Origin: an uncultured Lachnospiraceae bacterium
Lineage (GTDB): Bacteria > Bacillota > Clostridia > Lachnospirales > Lachnospiraceae
Assembly (NCBI GenBank): GCA_910577765.1
Contig: CAJTOV010000043.1
Coordinates: 3,273 to 24,358, forward strand
Reading direction: 5' to 3'
Length of the DNA: 21,086 nucleotides
A program made the translations under genes and the position numbers. The notes beneath the pieces are model-generated. The model saw only the letters and a program-made list of their open reading frames with translations, was not told where the DNA came from and did no database searches. Shown here piece by piece: positions 1 through 7,469 of this stretch (position 1 is the stretch's first letter; each line of letters starts with the position of its first letter).

Positions 1-930
1 CCGGGTGAGTCCAGGGAATTCCTTTCCCGCCTGCCACTGCATCTGGAAGGAAAATGCCAGGTTCCCTGCCAGATTGGGATTGGGCAGGTAGGAGATCTCC
101 CCCTCCGGGGTCCGGCTCATGCCCTGGAAGAACATGATGTTGGCTGTAGGCACTCCCCCGATGTCGCTGACCAGGTGGATATGGTCCGCCACCCCGTCCC
201 GGTGAATATCCAGAACCACCTGGATCTCCGGGAACCGGTCCAGAATCCCGGTAATCCCGTCCAGGGCATAGCTGTACGCCTTGTTCCGGTCCAGCTTTCC
301 CCCCTGGATGTCATAGGTGCTGGTGTCGTGGATCACATTCCAGCCTCTGGCCCGCAGCTCTTCCGTCAGTACGTTTCCCACCTCCACCACATTGGCCTCC
401 GGCCGGTCCGGCCCGTAATCCGCGTAGGTCTCCTGGGAGTGGGTATGGTAGACCAGGATCTGGGGCACCTGGCTGTTCTTGGTAAGGGCCAGGTCCTGCT
501 TCAGAAATGTCTCCGCCTTCATGATCTCCCTGGGAGCCGTGGTAGAAGGATGCACATTGTAGAACCGCTTCATCAGGTAATCATAATCCTGCACCTTGGC
601 ATAGACCTCCGCCATGGTCTCCCCGGCTCCGGCTGTCTCCGGTACGCCGCTCCCCCCTTCCCCGGACTCTCCCTGGGCGGTCTGTCCGCCGGTGCCGGTG
701 CTCTCCTGTCCGGCCTCTCCGCCTTCCCCGGTTTCCTCGGACAAAAAAAGGTATACGTAGTTTTCATACGCATACCTGTATTTCTGATAGAGGGCATAGG
801 AAGGGTCACCCCCTCCCTTTGCCGTCATTTCCCCTGTGTCCACCGGACTTACCGCCGGAAACACAAGCAGCAGAAGCAACTGGTACCCGGCAAGGACCAC
901 ACCTGCAACCCACCAGAACCGGCTACTCAA
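1..930 (-). CDS. spoIIP: Stage II sporulation protein P (SpoIIP), 3' end beyond window
   Basis: SpoIIP is a cell-wall amidase/endopeptidase that works with SpoIID and SpoIIM in the mother-cell membrane to thin septal peptidoglycan and drive engulfment. The frame is open for 310 codons from 930 to the left edge, so the C-terminus is missing. Residues about 5-25 form a hydrophobic signal-anchor (FWWVAGVVLAGYQ followed by a Leu run). A Gly/Glu/Thr-rich linker follows, then the catalytic domain with the family motifs VYHTHSQETY, VIHDTSTYD and VVLDIHRD, whose His and Glu residues are expected zinc ligands. An in-frame TGA lies just upstream, and TTG at 930 is the only plausible start before the membrane segment; it overlaps the sigE stop, which suggests translational coupling. 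In Bacillus subtilis spoIIP lies next to gpr, so the position after sigE is different. Family call is firm; the start is inferred. Confidence 0.9.
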   Translation of the reverse strand, partial: MSSRFWWVAGVVLAGYQLLLLLVFPAVSPVDTGEMTAKGGGDPSYALYQKYRYAYENYVYLFLSEETGEGGEAGQESTGTGGQTAQGESGEGGSGVPETAGAGETMAEVYAKVQDYDYLMKRFYNVHPSTTAPREIMKAETFLKQDLALTKNSQVPQILVYHTHSQETYADYGPDRPEANVVEVGNVLTEELRARGWNVIHDTSTYDIQGGKLDRNKAYSYALDGITGILDRFPEIQVVLDIHRDGVADHIHLVSDIGGVPTANIMFFQGMSRTPEGEISYLPNPNLAGNLAFSFQMQWQAGKEFPGLTR

Positions 931-1663
931 ACCGCACGATTTCTTTCTTCAGCCGCTTCATAATCTTCTTCTCCAGCCGGGAAATGTAAGACTGGGAGAT
1001 TCCCAGCACATCTGCCACCTCTTTCTGCGTCATCTCATTGCCGTCCGCATCCTTAAGGCCGTACCGCAGCTCCACGATTCTGCGCTCCCTGGGACTTAAA
1101 CGGCTGATGGCCGACTTCAGCAGGTTCTTCTCCGTCTCGTCCTCCAGCCCCTTATAGATCACATCCTCATCAGTGCCCAGAATATCCGACAGAAGCAGCT
1201 CATTGCCGTCCCAGTCCACGTTCAGGGGCTCGTCGATGGATACCTCCATCCGGGTCTTGTTGTTGCGGCGCAGGTACATGAGAATCTCGTTCTCAATGCA
1301 CCGGGATGCATAGGTGGCCAGCTTGATATTCTTCTCCGCCTTAAAGGTGTTGATGGCTTTGATCAGGCCGATGGTTCCGATGGAGATTAAATCCTCCACC
1401 CCCACACTGGTGTTGTCAAACTTCTTGGCTATGTACACCACCAGCCTTAAGTTGTGCTCGATCAGTACCGACCGGGCCTCCTTCTCCCCTTCCTTTCCCA
1501 GCATGGCAATCATCTCTGCTTCCCTTTTGCTGTCCAGAGGCGGCGGCAGAATGTCTGCTCCCCCTATGTAATGAACCTCCCCCTGCCTTTGCAGTAACAT
1601 GGTTTTAAATGTGGGAACCGCTTTGAAATGAAACCGGCTCGGCACTGATACTTTCAGAATCAT
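923..1663 (-). CDS. sigE: RNA polymerase sporulation sigma-E factor, pro-form
   Basis: Mother-cell-specific sigma factor of early sporulation, made as an inactive precursor and activated by SpoIIGA cleavage. The 246-residue protein closely follows the known family: an N-terminal pro-sequence of about 30 residues, then GEVHYIGG around the expected cleavage site, region 2 with NLRLVVYIAKKF, DLISIGTIGLIKA and YASRCIENEILMYLRRNNK, and region 4 with SPRERRIVELRYGL and a helix-turn-helix ending ISQSYISRLEKKI. The start at 1663 has a strong GGAGGAG ribosome site; the open frame extends further upstream, but that part overlaps spoIIGA coding sequence and lacks family similarity. It lies about 50 bases after spoIIGA and its last codons overlap spoIIP. 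The pro-sequence contains two prolines (residues 8 and 17). Confidence 0.97.
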   Translation of the reverse strand: MILKVSVPSRFHFKAVPTFKTMLLQRQGEVHYIGGADILPPPLDSKREAEMIAMLGKEGEKEARSVLIEHNLRLVVYIAKKFDNTSVGVEDLISIGTIGLIKAINTFKAEKNIKLATYASRCIENEILMYLRRNNKTRMEVSIDEPLNVDWDGNELLLSDILGTDEDVIYKGLEDETEKNLLKSAISRLSPRERRIVELRYGLKDADGNEMTQKEVADVLGISQSYISRLEKKIMKRLKKEIVRFE

Positions 1664-1712
1664 GTCTCTCTCCTCCAAAATTTTTCTACTGGTTATCCCC
1701 TGCCCCGGACCC

Positions 1713-2624
1713 TTACCCTTCCTCTCCGTGGAGGAGCATTTCATACTGGCCACGGGCAGACAAAGCCTCCTCGCTGACCGCCAGCCAGGGATGTTCATAA
1801 TGCTTTACGGCACTTCCTTCTCTCACAACATCCATGGATTCCACCCGGACCGCAGGCAGCATCCCGGCCCTGGTCCCCACCGCCTGAAACGGCACAAACA
1901 GAACCCCGGAGACCCTGCCGCACAGCCGTTCGCAGGCTGTCCGGGTGATCACGTGGACCGGCTGGTGGGTGTAAGGTTCAAACAGCTGGTTTCCCGTATC
2001 CCACAAAGCCTTGACCCGGATGGTCTTTCCGCCTTCCGACACCAGGGCCTCACAAAGGCAGCGCTTCTCATGGAGCCGTTCTTGCACCAGCTTCCAGCAG
2101 CCTGCCAGGGCCAGGGTGATTCCGGCCACTGCCGTCCCAAACACCAGCAGCTCCCTGAACCAGCCCCGGGACACTGCCCCAGGGACATTCGGCCCGGTCC
2201 CCATTGCCAGGCCACGGGATACTGCCCCCGGCCCTGCCGCCAGCCCGTAGCCTGCCGCCAGCATCCCGCCGGTAAATGCAGCCCCCATCCAGAGGACTGC
2301 CAGACGCTTCCCGTATTCCCGCCTGCTGCTTCTGCCAAAGGCAAGACGGACCATGATCCATCCCAGCCCCAGGCCCCATCCTGCCAGACGGACCCAGGGA
2401 GACATCCAGAGCCCCAGAAACCGCTTCCAGACGCCGCCTGCCTGCCACATACAGGCCCCTGCCACCAGGGTCCCGCAGCTTCCGGCTCCGCCAACAGCCG
2501 CTGCCGCCAGCAGCCTTCTCCGGCTGGTTCCCAGTTTCAGAAAGCCTTTGACCAGAAACAGCAGCCACAGATTCATCCCCAGATTCACCAGGAAACAGGA
2601 ATCCAGATACAGAGTCACTACCAC
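1713..2624 (-). CDS. spoIIGA: Sporulation sigma-E processing protease SpoIIGA
   Basis: Membrane aspartic protease that cleaves pro-sigma-E after the sporulation septum forms. The protein of about 303 residues (B. subtilis form about 309) has five hydrophobic segments in the first 180 residues and a soluble C-terminal protease domain with the signature WDTGNQL; the catalytic Asp is about residue 209. The N-terminus TLYLDSCFLVNLGMN matches the family start, so I place the start at GTG 2624, 13 bases after an AAGGAGGT ribosome site; a GTG at 2618 fits the family alignment equally well. The frame is open upstream to 2876 but that part crosses a terminator and promoter. The loop before the fifth membrane segment contains PGAVSRG twice (about residues 132-138 and 148-154), which looks like a small internal duplication. 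First gene of the spoIIGA-sigE-spoIIP unit. Confidence 0.94.
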   Translation of the reverse strand: MVVTLYLDSCFLVNLGMNLWLLFLVKGFLKLGTSRRRLLAAAAVGGAGSCGTLVAGACMWQAGGVWKRFLGLWMSPWVRLAGWGLGLGWIMVRLAFGRSSRREYGKRLAVLWMGAAFTGGMLAAGYGLAAGPGAVSRGLAMGTGPNVPGAVSRGWFRELLVFGTAVAGITLALAGCWKLVQERLHEKRCLCEALVSEGGKTIRVKALWDTGNQLFEPYTHQPVHVITRTACERLCGRVSGVLFVPFQAVGTRAGMLPAVRVESMDVVREGSAVKHYEHPWLAVSEEALSARGQYEMLLHGEEG

Positions 2625-2702
2625 AGGTTTCCAGCCCACCTCCTTCTTTCCTGGTACAGCCCCCAAAGGACATCCAGGCGGTTCCGTTGCTCCACGGTCC
2701 CT

Positions 2703-2736
2703 ATTATATGGATATATCTGGAAAATGTCTGTCGAA
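2703..2736 (-). promoter_or_regulatory. Spo0A-type sigma-A promoter of spoIIGA
   Basis: Minus-strand -10 TATAAT at 2708-2703 and -35 TCGACA at 2735-2730, separated by 21 bp. The -35 is embedded in TTCGACA (plus strand TGTCGAA, 2730-2736), a perfect match to the 0A-box consensus. Known B. subtilis Spo0A-activated promoters spoIIG and spoIIE have the same design of an over-long spacer with a 0A box over the -35. A weaker match (TGTCGTG, plus 2761-2767) lies 31 bp, three helical turns, upstream. Position relative to spoIIGA (about 80 bases upstream of its start) fits. Confidence 0.85.
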
Positions 2737-2768
2737 CCGGGGGAAGTACCCCGCTTTTTTTGTCGTGC

Positions 2769-2841
2769 AAAAAAAGACAGGGCAGGAGCCGCTGCCGGCA
2801 GATGGGAAATCATCTGTCTGGCAGCGGCTCCTGCCCTGTCT
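2769..2841 (-). terminator. Large intrinsic terminator after ftsZ
   Basis: A 22-bp perfect inverted repeat (2775-2796 with 2820-2841) is followed on the minus strand by seven T residues (2775-2769). The stem continues inward with one bulge and a G-T wobble through CAGATG/CATCTG (2799-2804 with 2811-2816). It separates the dcw cluster from the spoIIGA promoter. Confidence 0.95.
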
Positions 2842-2879
2842 ATATGTAACCGTTCAGATACGCTCTGAACCGTCACGTC

Positions 2880-4139
2880 CTATCTCTTATTTTTCAGAAA
2901 ATCCGGTATATTGATCTGCTGCATGTCCCGTTTCACCGGACGGTAGGGCTGCTGGGCAGCCGGCGCCGGATCTCTGGGTATGTTCTGCATGCCCTCAGGC
3001 TTTACCACCTGGGGACGGGTCTGCATGGAGGGCTTCATGGTGGTGGCGCTGGCCTCGGCGGCTGCCACCGCACCGGTATTCAGGGACCCAGGAACTCCCA
3101 TGCCTGCTGCTGCCGGAGCCTTGGGCCTCTGGCTGCCGAACCCGGTCATGGCCTTGCCTACGGAGCCGCCGGCCCCTCCGCTCTGGGACTGGACATCCAG
3201 CCCTGTGGCGATGACCGTGATGGTAGCCTCGTCCTGGGCATTCTCATCGTACATGGCACCGAAGATAATATTGGCATCGTCCCCGGCCAGCTCCTGGACA
3301 AAGCTTGCGGCCTCGTTGGCCTCAATCAGGCTGATATCCCCGGAGATATTGATGATCACATGGGTAGCTCCCGTGATGGTAGTCTCCAGAAGGGGACTTG
3401 CCACCGCCTGCTTCACGGCCTCCACTGCCTTCTCGTCGCCCTTGGCATGTCCGATGCCGATATGGGCAATACCCTTGTCGGTCATAACGGTCTGCACGTC
3501 GGCAAAATCCAGGTTGATCAGGCCCGGAACATTGATCAGGTCCGTAATGCCCTGGACTGCCTGCTGGAGCACCTCGTCCGCCTTCTTTAAGGCATCCGGC
3601 ATGGTGGTCCTGCGGTCCACGATCTCCAGAAGCTTGTCATTGGGAATCACAATCAGGGTGTCCACATTCTCTTTCAGATTCTCGATTCCTGCCATGGCGT
3701 TGTTCATACGGGCACGGGCCTCGAAGCGGAAGGGCTTGGTGACCACGCCCACGGTGAGAATCCCCATATCCTTGGCAATCCTGGCAATGACCGGAGCGGC
3801 TCCTGTACCGGTTCCGCCGCCCATACCGCAGGTGACGAAAACCATGTCCGCCCCCTTGATGGCCTGGGCCAGCTCCTCGGAGCTTTCCTCTGCCGCCTTC
3901 TGTCCGATCTCCGGTCTGGCTCCGGCTCCCAGTCCCTTGGTAAGCTTCTCGCCGATCTGCATGGCCGTAGGCGCCTTGCAGTACTGGAGGGCCTGCTTGT
4001 CCGTGTTGATTCCGATGAACTCCACACCGGCAATATTCTCTTCCACCATCCGGTTCACCGCATTGTTCCCGGCACCGCCCACACCGATGACCACGATTCT
4101 GGCAGAGTTGTCCGCCTCATTTATCTTAATCTCTAACAA
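2880..4139 (-). CDS. ftsZ: Cell division GTPase FtsZ
   Basis: Tubulin-like GTPase that forms the cytokinetic Z ring. The 419-residue protein has the N-terminal nucleotide-binding GVGGAGNNAVNRM (about 19-31), the tubulin signature GGGTGTGAAP (107-116), a Gly/Ala/Pro-rich linker from about residue 320, and the conserved C-terminal tail INIPDFLKNKR that binds FtsA/SepF-type partners. Translation starts at a TTG (4139) preceded by a strong GAAGGAGGAAAG ribosome site; the first residues LEIKINEADN fit clostridial FtsZ. It is preceded by its own promoter and followed by a strong terminator, so it can be expressed apart from the upstream cluster. No ftsA precedes it, as is usual in many Clostridia. 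Confidence 0.98.
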   Translation of the reverse strand: MLEIKINEADNSARIVVIGVGGAGNNAVNRMVEENIAGVEFIGINTDKQALQYCKAPTAMQIGEKLTKGLGAGARPEIGQKAAEESSEELAQAIKGADMVFVTCGMGGGTGTGAAPVIARIAKDMGILTVGVVTKPFRFEARARMNNAMAGIENLKENVDTLIVIPNDKLLEIVDRRTTMPDALKKADEVLQQAVQGITDLINVPGLINLDFADVQTVMTDKGIAHIGIGHAKGDEKAVEAVKQAVASPLLETTITGATHVIINISGDISLIEANEAASFVQELAGDDANIIFGAMYDENAQDEATITVIATGLDVQSQSGGAGGSVGKAMTGFGSQRPKAPAAAGMGVPGSLNTGAVAAAEASATTMKPSMQTRPQVVKPEGMQNIPRDPAPAAQQPYRPVKRDMQQINIPDFLKNKR

Positions 4140-4216
4140 GATACTTTCCTCCTTCAGCCCATGTAAAATCTATTTGCAAGGGAGAATCCTGCACTCCCTA
4201 AACTAACCTATCTAAT

Positions 4217-4245
4217 ACTATATGTGATTTTGGTGAAAATATCAA
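4217..4245 (-). promoter_or_regulatory. Sigma-A-type promoter of ftsZ
   Basis: Minus-strand -35 TTGATA (4245-4240), 17-bp spacer, -10 TATAGT (4222-4217), each 5 of 6 to consensus, in an AT-rich gap between ftsQ and ftsZ. The leader to the TTG start is about 75 bases. Confidence 0.75.
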
Positions 4246-4267
4246 CCTGTTTTTCATTTAATTTTCT

Positions 4268-5029
4268 TCACTCCCGGGGCGTAAACGCAAACCCTGCCCC
4301 CTGGCTTGTCTCGTCATAATTCTCCAGATGCAGGGTCCCCTTGCGGCCTTCCAGCTGGGGAACCATGTCGTTTAACTCCCCGATCTTGCCGTTTAAGTCC
4401 GCATTTCCTCCCAGAAGCACCTCAATGTCCCCCATATAGAGGGTGGCCTCCCCCAGGCTGTTGTACTGGACCCGGTCCACCACCAGCTCATGGATGGAGA
4501 GAATCTGGGTCAGGTTCAGAATCTCCTGGAAAATGGTCTCATTTTCCACCGGAAGCTTCTGGTAGAGGGCTATGTACCCCAGCTTCAGCCCGGTGATCTC
4601 CGGAATATCCGGAAGCTTCCGGCTGGTGCTTTCCACTACGATCCCGTCCTTGTCAAAATACATGTAGCTGCTCATACAGGATACATAGCCTACCACGCTT
4701 TTCTCATACAGGAGAATCTCCACCTTCCCGGGACCGTGGAACACGATGTCATAATCCTCCACAAAGGGAATGGTCTTATGTTCCCCCAGACGGTCCCGCA
4801 GGTAACAGACCACCGAGTTTTTGCTGATCCGGTCAGGAAAAAGCAGTTCTGTGATCTGTTCCTGGGTATACCGGTGATTGCCGGTTACGGTGATCTCCCG
4901 GACTTTCAAACACAACATCCCTGATACCAGAAATACCGCCAGTATCAGAATGATCCATTTTCTTCTTCGCAATTGGTTTCCTGCCCTTCCAGACTGATCC
5001 TGGCCCCCAGACCTGCCAGGTCCCTGCAT
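4268..5029 (-). CDS. ftsQ: Cell division protein FtsQ/DivIB
   Basis: Bitopic membrane protein of the divisome that bridges FtsL and the septal synthase complex. The 253-residue protein has a short basic cytoplasmic part (LRRRKW), one membrane segment at about residues 26-42 (IILILAVFLVSGMLCL), and directly after it a POTRA domain beginning VREITVTGNHRYTQEQI. The C-terminal beta domain follows. The ATG start at 5029 has GAGGACAT just upstream and lies inside murA, giving an 85-base overlap; a TTG at about 4971, after AGGAAACC, would shorten the overlap and lose only the polar N-terminus. The position before ftsZ and after murA supports the assignment, since FtsQ sequences diverge strongly. Confidence 0.9.
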   Translation of the reverse strand: MQGPGRSGGQDQSGRAGNQLRRRKWIILILAVFLVSGMLCLKVREITVTGNHRYTQEQITELLFPDRISKNSVVCYLRDRLGEHKTIPFVEDYDIVFHGPGKVEILLYEKSVVGYVSCMSSYMYFDKDGIVVESTSRKLPDIPEITGLKLGYIALYQKLPVENETIFQEILNLTQILSIHELVVDRVQYNSLGEATLYMGDIEVLLGGNADLNGKIGELNDMVPQLEGRKGTLHLENYDETSQGAGFAFTPRE

Positions 5030-6240
5030 ATGTCCTCATACCCCCGCCGGATATAAGGATAACCGCTGATGACGGTCTCTCCCCTGGCAGCCAGTCCGGC
5101 CACCACCAGGGCAGCCCCGCCCCGCAGATCCCCGGCCTTCACCAGGCAGCCTTCCAGACAGTCCCGGCCGGTCACATATGCCGTATTATCCTCTATTATA
5201 ATATGGGCGCCCATTTTCTGCAATTCTTTTGCAGTGGCAAATCTTTCCTCAAAAACCGTCTCCCGGATCTGGGAACGTCCGTCAGCCACTGAAGCCACTG
5301 CCAGCATCACGGACTGCAGATCCGTGGGAAACCGGGGATAAGGGCCTGTGGACAGGGAAAACGGCCTGGCTCTCTGCCGCTGGCGGATACAGAGTCCTGC
5401 CTCCCCCGGAAGCGTCCGGATCTCTCCCCCGGCTGCCCGTACCAGCGTCTGCACCCGGGCCATCTGTGAGACCGGGGCCCCCCGCAGCACCACATCCCCT
5501 CCGGCTCCCAGGACGGCTCCCAAATAGGTCCCGGCCACAATCCGGTCTCCGGGCACGGAAAACTCCACCAGCCCCCGGCTCTCCTTTCTGCCGGTGATCT
5601 CCACCACACCGGTTCCTTCCCCCCGGACTCCGGCTCCCAGGGCCTTAAGAAACCGGCAGAGCACTACGATCTCCGGCTCCATGGCCGCCCCTTCCACCCG
5701 GGTAGTTCCTTCCGCCGCCGCGGCTGCCATCAGCAGGTTCTCCGTGGCCCCCACACTGGGAAAAGCCAGCTCCACCCGGTTCCCTGTAAGCCCCAGGGCC
5801 TGGGCAGTGATGGATTCCCCTTCCACATGGGTCCTGGCCCCCAGGGCCTCCAGGGCCAGAAGGTGCAGGTCCACAGGCCGCTTCCCGATGGAACAGCCTC
5901 CCGGATGGCTGACCCTGGCCTCCCGGAACCGGCCCAGCAGGGGCCCCAGCAGCATAATGGAAGAACGCATACTCTTACAGCAGGAATCCGGGATCCGGAC
6001 CGGCCGGACCCCTTCCGTGCAGATCTCCAGCACATGGTCCCGAAACACGCAGACGCATCCCAGAAGCTTTAAGATCTCCATCATGCAGAACACATCCTGT
6101 ATTTCGGGTACATTGCTGATCCGCACGGTGCCTTTATGAAGAACAGATGCTGCCATCACTGGCAGCACCGCATTTTTGGAACCCTGTATCTCCACTTCCC
6201 CTTCCAGCCGGTATAATCCATGGATATGAATCACTGACAA
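4945..6240 (-). CDS. murA: UDP-N-acetylglucosamine 1-carboxyvinyltransferase (MurA)
   Basis: Transfers enolpyruvate from PEP to UDP-GlcNAc, the first committed step of peptidoglycan synthesis, in the cytoplasm; target of fosfomycin. Seen: EIQGSKNAVLP (Lys22-Asn23 pair), the catalytic loop SHPGGCSIGKRPVDLH with the PEP-reactive Cys at about residue 116, RFPTDLQS with the catalytic Asp, and RGGAALVVAGL near the end. I chose the TTG at 6240 (six bases after GGGAGGGG) because it yields the family N-terminus and E. coli-like residue numbering; an in-frame ATG at 6261 has its AAGGA only one base away. The last 28 codons overlap ftsQ. Clostridia often carry two murA genes, so this may be one of two paralogues. 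Confidence 0.94.
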   Translation of the reverse strand: MSVIHIHGLYRLEGEVEIQGSKNAVLPVMAASVLHKGTVRISNVPEIQDVFCMMEILKLLGCVCVFRDHVLEICTEGVRPVRIPDSCCKSMRSSIMLLGPLLGRFREARVSHPGGCSIGKRPVDLHLLALEALGARTHVEGESITAQALGLTGNRVELAFPSVGATENLLMAAAAAEGTTRVEGAAMEPEIVVLCRFLKALGAGVRGEGTGVVEITGRKESRGLVEFSVPGDRIVAGTYLGAVLGAGGDVVLRGAPVSQMARVQTLVRAAGGEIRTLPGEAGLCIRQRQRARPFSLSTGPYPRFPTDLQSVMLAVASVADGRSQIRETVFEERFATAKELQKMGAHIIIEDNTAYVTGRDCLEGCLVKAGDLRGGAALVVAGLAARGETVISGYPYIRRGYEDICRDLAGLGARISLEGQETNCEEENGSF

Positions 6241-6325
6241 CCAGATCCCCTCCCGCAACATTTCCTTCTATATTTATCATATGCACGGAAGATGTCTCTG
6301 TTCACCGACGGCCAGGGCCTTTTCC

Positions 6326-7459
6326 CTATTTTTCCAGCCGGATCTGGCCGGAGACACTTAAGACCATGCCCATCTCCATCATGAGAAACAGCACCGAGGT
6401 GCCTCCATAGCTGATAAAGGGCAGGGTAATGCCGGTGTTGGGAATGGTATTGGTAACCACGGCGATATTTAAGATCACCTGAATGGCAATATGCCCCAGG
6501 ACCCCCACCACAAGCAGGGCGCCCAACAGATCCGGGGCATTGCCTGCAATCAGCATGAACCGGTAAATCATGAAAAGAAAGATCAGAATCACCGACACGG
6601 CGCCGAAAAGCCCCAGCTCCTCACAGATAATGGAGAAGATCATGTCATTCTGGGCCTCGGGCACAAAGCCCATTTTCTGGATGCTTTCCCCCAGCCCTTT
6701 TCCTACCAGGCCTCCGGAGCCAATGGCGTAGAGCCCCTGGAGCACCTGATAGCCGCCGTCCCGGGGATAGGCCTCCGGGTCCAGCCACACATGAATGCGG
6801 CTTAACTGATACGGCTTAAGAAGCTTAATCTTCTCCAGGAAAAATGCCAGAGGCCCTGCCGTGACCACGGCCAGGCCTCCCATGGCCGCACACAGGAAAA
6901 AAGGCCAGTTCTTCTTGCACGCCACAAAGAGCATGACAAAGGCGATTCCCACGATGATGATGCCGGAGCTTAAGTTGTTGGCTGCCACAATCCCTGCAAT
7001 GGGCAGGGTCAGACCTGCCACCAGCCCCATGGCCCGCCAGTTGTTGATCTTCACCCCCAGCTGGGAAATCAGCGTTGCCAGCAGCACGATCAGGGCCACC
7101 TTTACAAATTCTGTAGGCTGAAACTTGACCGGTCCCACACCCAGCCACCGTCTCTTGCCGTTGATCTTCTCCCCCACCAGGGACACGGCGATCATCAGTA
7201 CATAGGACAGCAGGTAGGCGAACACCGCAAACCGGGCATACCAGTGGTAGTCCAGCCGGGAAATCACCAGGGCCGCCGCCAGCCCTGCCAGGGCGATCAT
7301 CAACTGCCGGTTCATGAAATAGGCCGCATTGTTGAACTTAAGCTGGGCCGTATAAGAACTGGCGCTGTAGATCATCACCAGCCCGAAGGCTGTCAGAAAG
7401 ATCACAGCAATCAGAAGACTGTAGTCATAAAACCGTCTTGGTTTTTTCTTTTTTGCCAT
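6326..7459 (-). CDS. spoVE: SEDS peptidoglycan glycosyltransferase FtsW/SpoVE
   Basis: Polytopic SEDS protein that polymerises lipid II into glycan strands together with a class B PBP. The 377-residue protein begins with a basic stretch (AKKKKPRRF), has about ten hydrophobic segments, and contains family motifs RWLGVGPVKFQPTEFVK (the conserved loop with the PTEF element) and NTGITLPFISYGGTS near the C-terminus. ATG at 7459 follows GTAGGAGGCTGCC, ten bases after the murD stop. By position (after mraY-murD) it corresponds to spoVE of B. subtilis; sequence alone does not separate FtsW from SpoVE, and in a genome with a single copy it may serve both vegetative division and spore cortex synthesis. 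Confidence 0.93.
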   Translation of the reverse strand: MAKKKKPRRFYDYSLLIAVIFLTAFGLVMIYSASSYTAQLKFNNAAYFMNRQLMIALAGLAAALVISRLDYHWYARFAVFAYLLSYVLMIAVSLVGEKINGKRRWLGVGPVKFQPTEFVKVALIVLLATLISQLGVKINNWRAMGLVAGLTLPIAGIVAANNLSSGIIIVGIAFVMLFVACKKNWPFFLCAAMGGLAVVTAGPLAFFLEKIKLLKPYQLSRIHVWLDPEAYPRDGGYQVLQGLYAIGSGGLVGKGLGESIQKMGFVPEAQNDMIFSIICEELGLFGAVSVILIFLFMIYRFMLIAGNAPDLLGALLVVGVLGHIAIQVILNIAVVTNTIPNTGITLPFISYGGTSVLFLMMEMGMVLSVSGQIRLEK

Positions 7460-7469
7460 AGGCAGCCTC

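Noticed and set aside
175..963. 262-codon plus-strand open frame at the left end
   Set aside because: It is antisense to spoIIP, whose minus-strand frame has clear family motifs; the plus translation has biased composition and no recognisable domain.
1662..2849. 395-codon plus-strand open frame
   Set aside because: Antisense to spoIIGA and to the spoIIGA promoter and ftsZ terminator; Pro/His/Gln-rich translation typical of a GC-rich shadow frame.
2980..4206. 408-codon plus-strand open frame
   Set aside because: Exact antisense of ftsZ with no membrane or domain logic.
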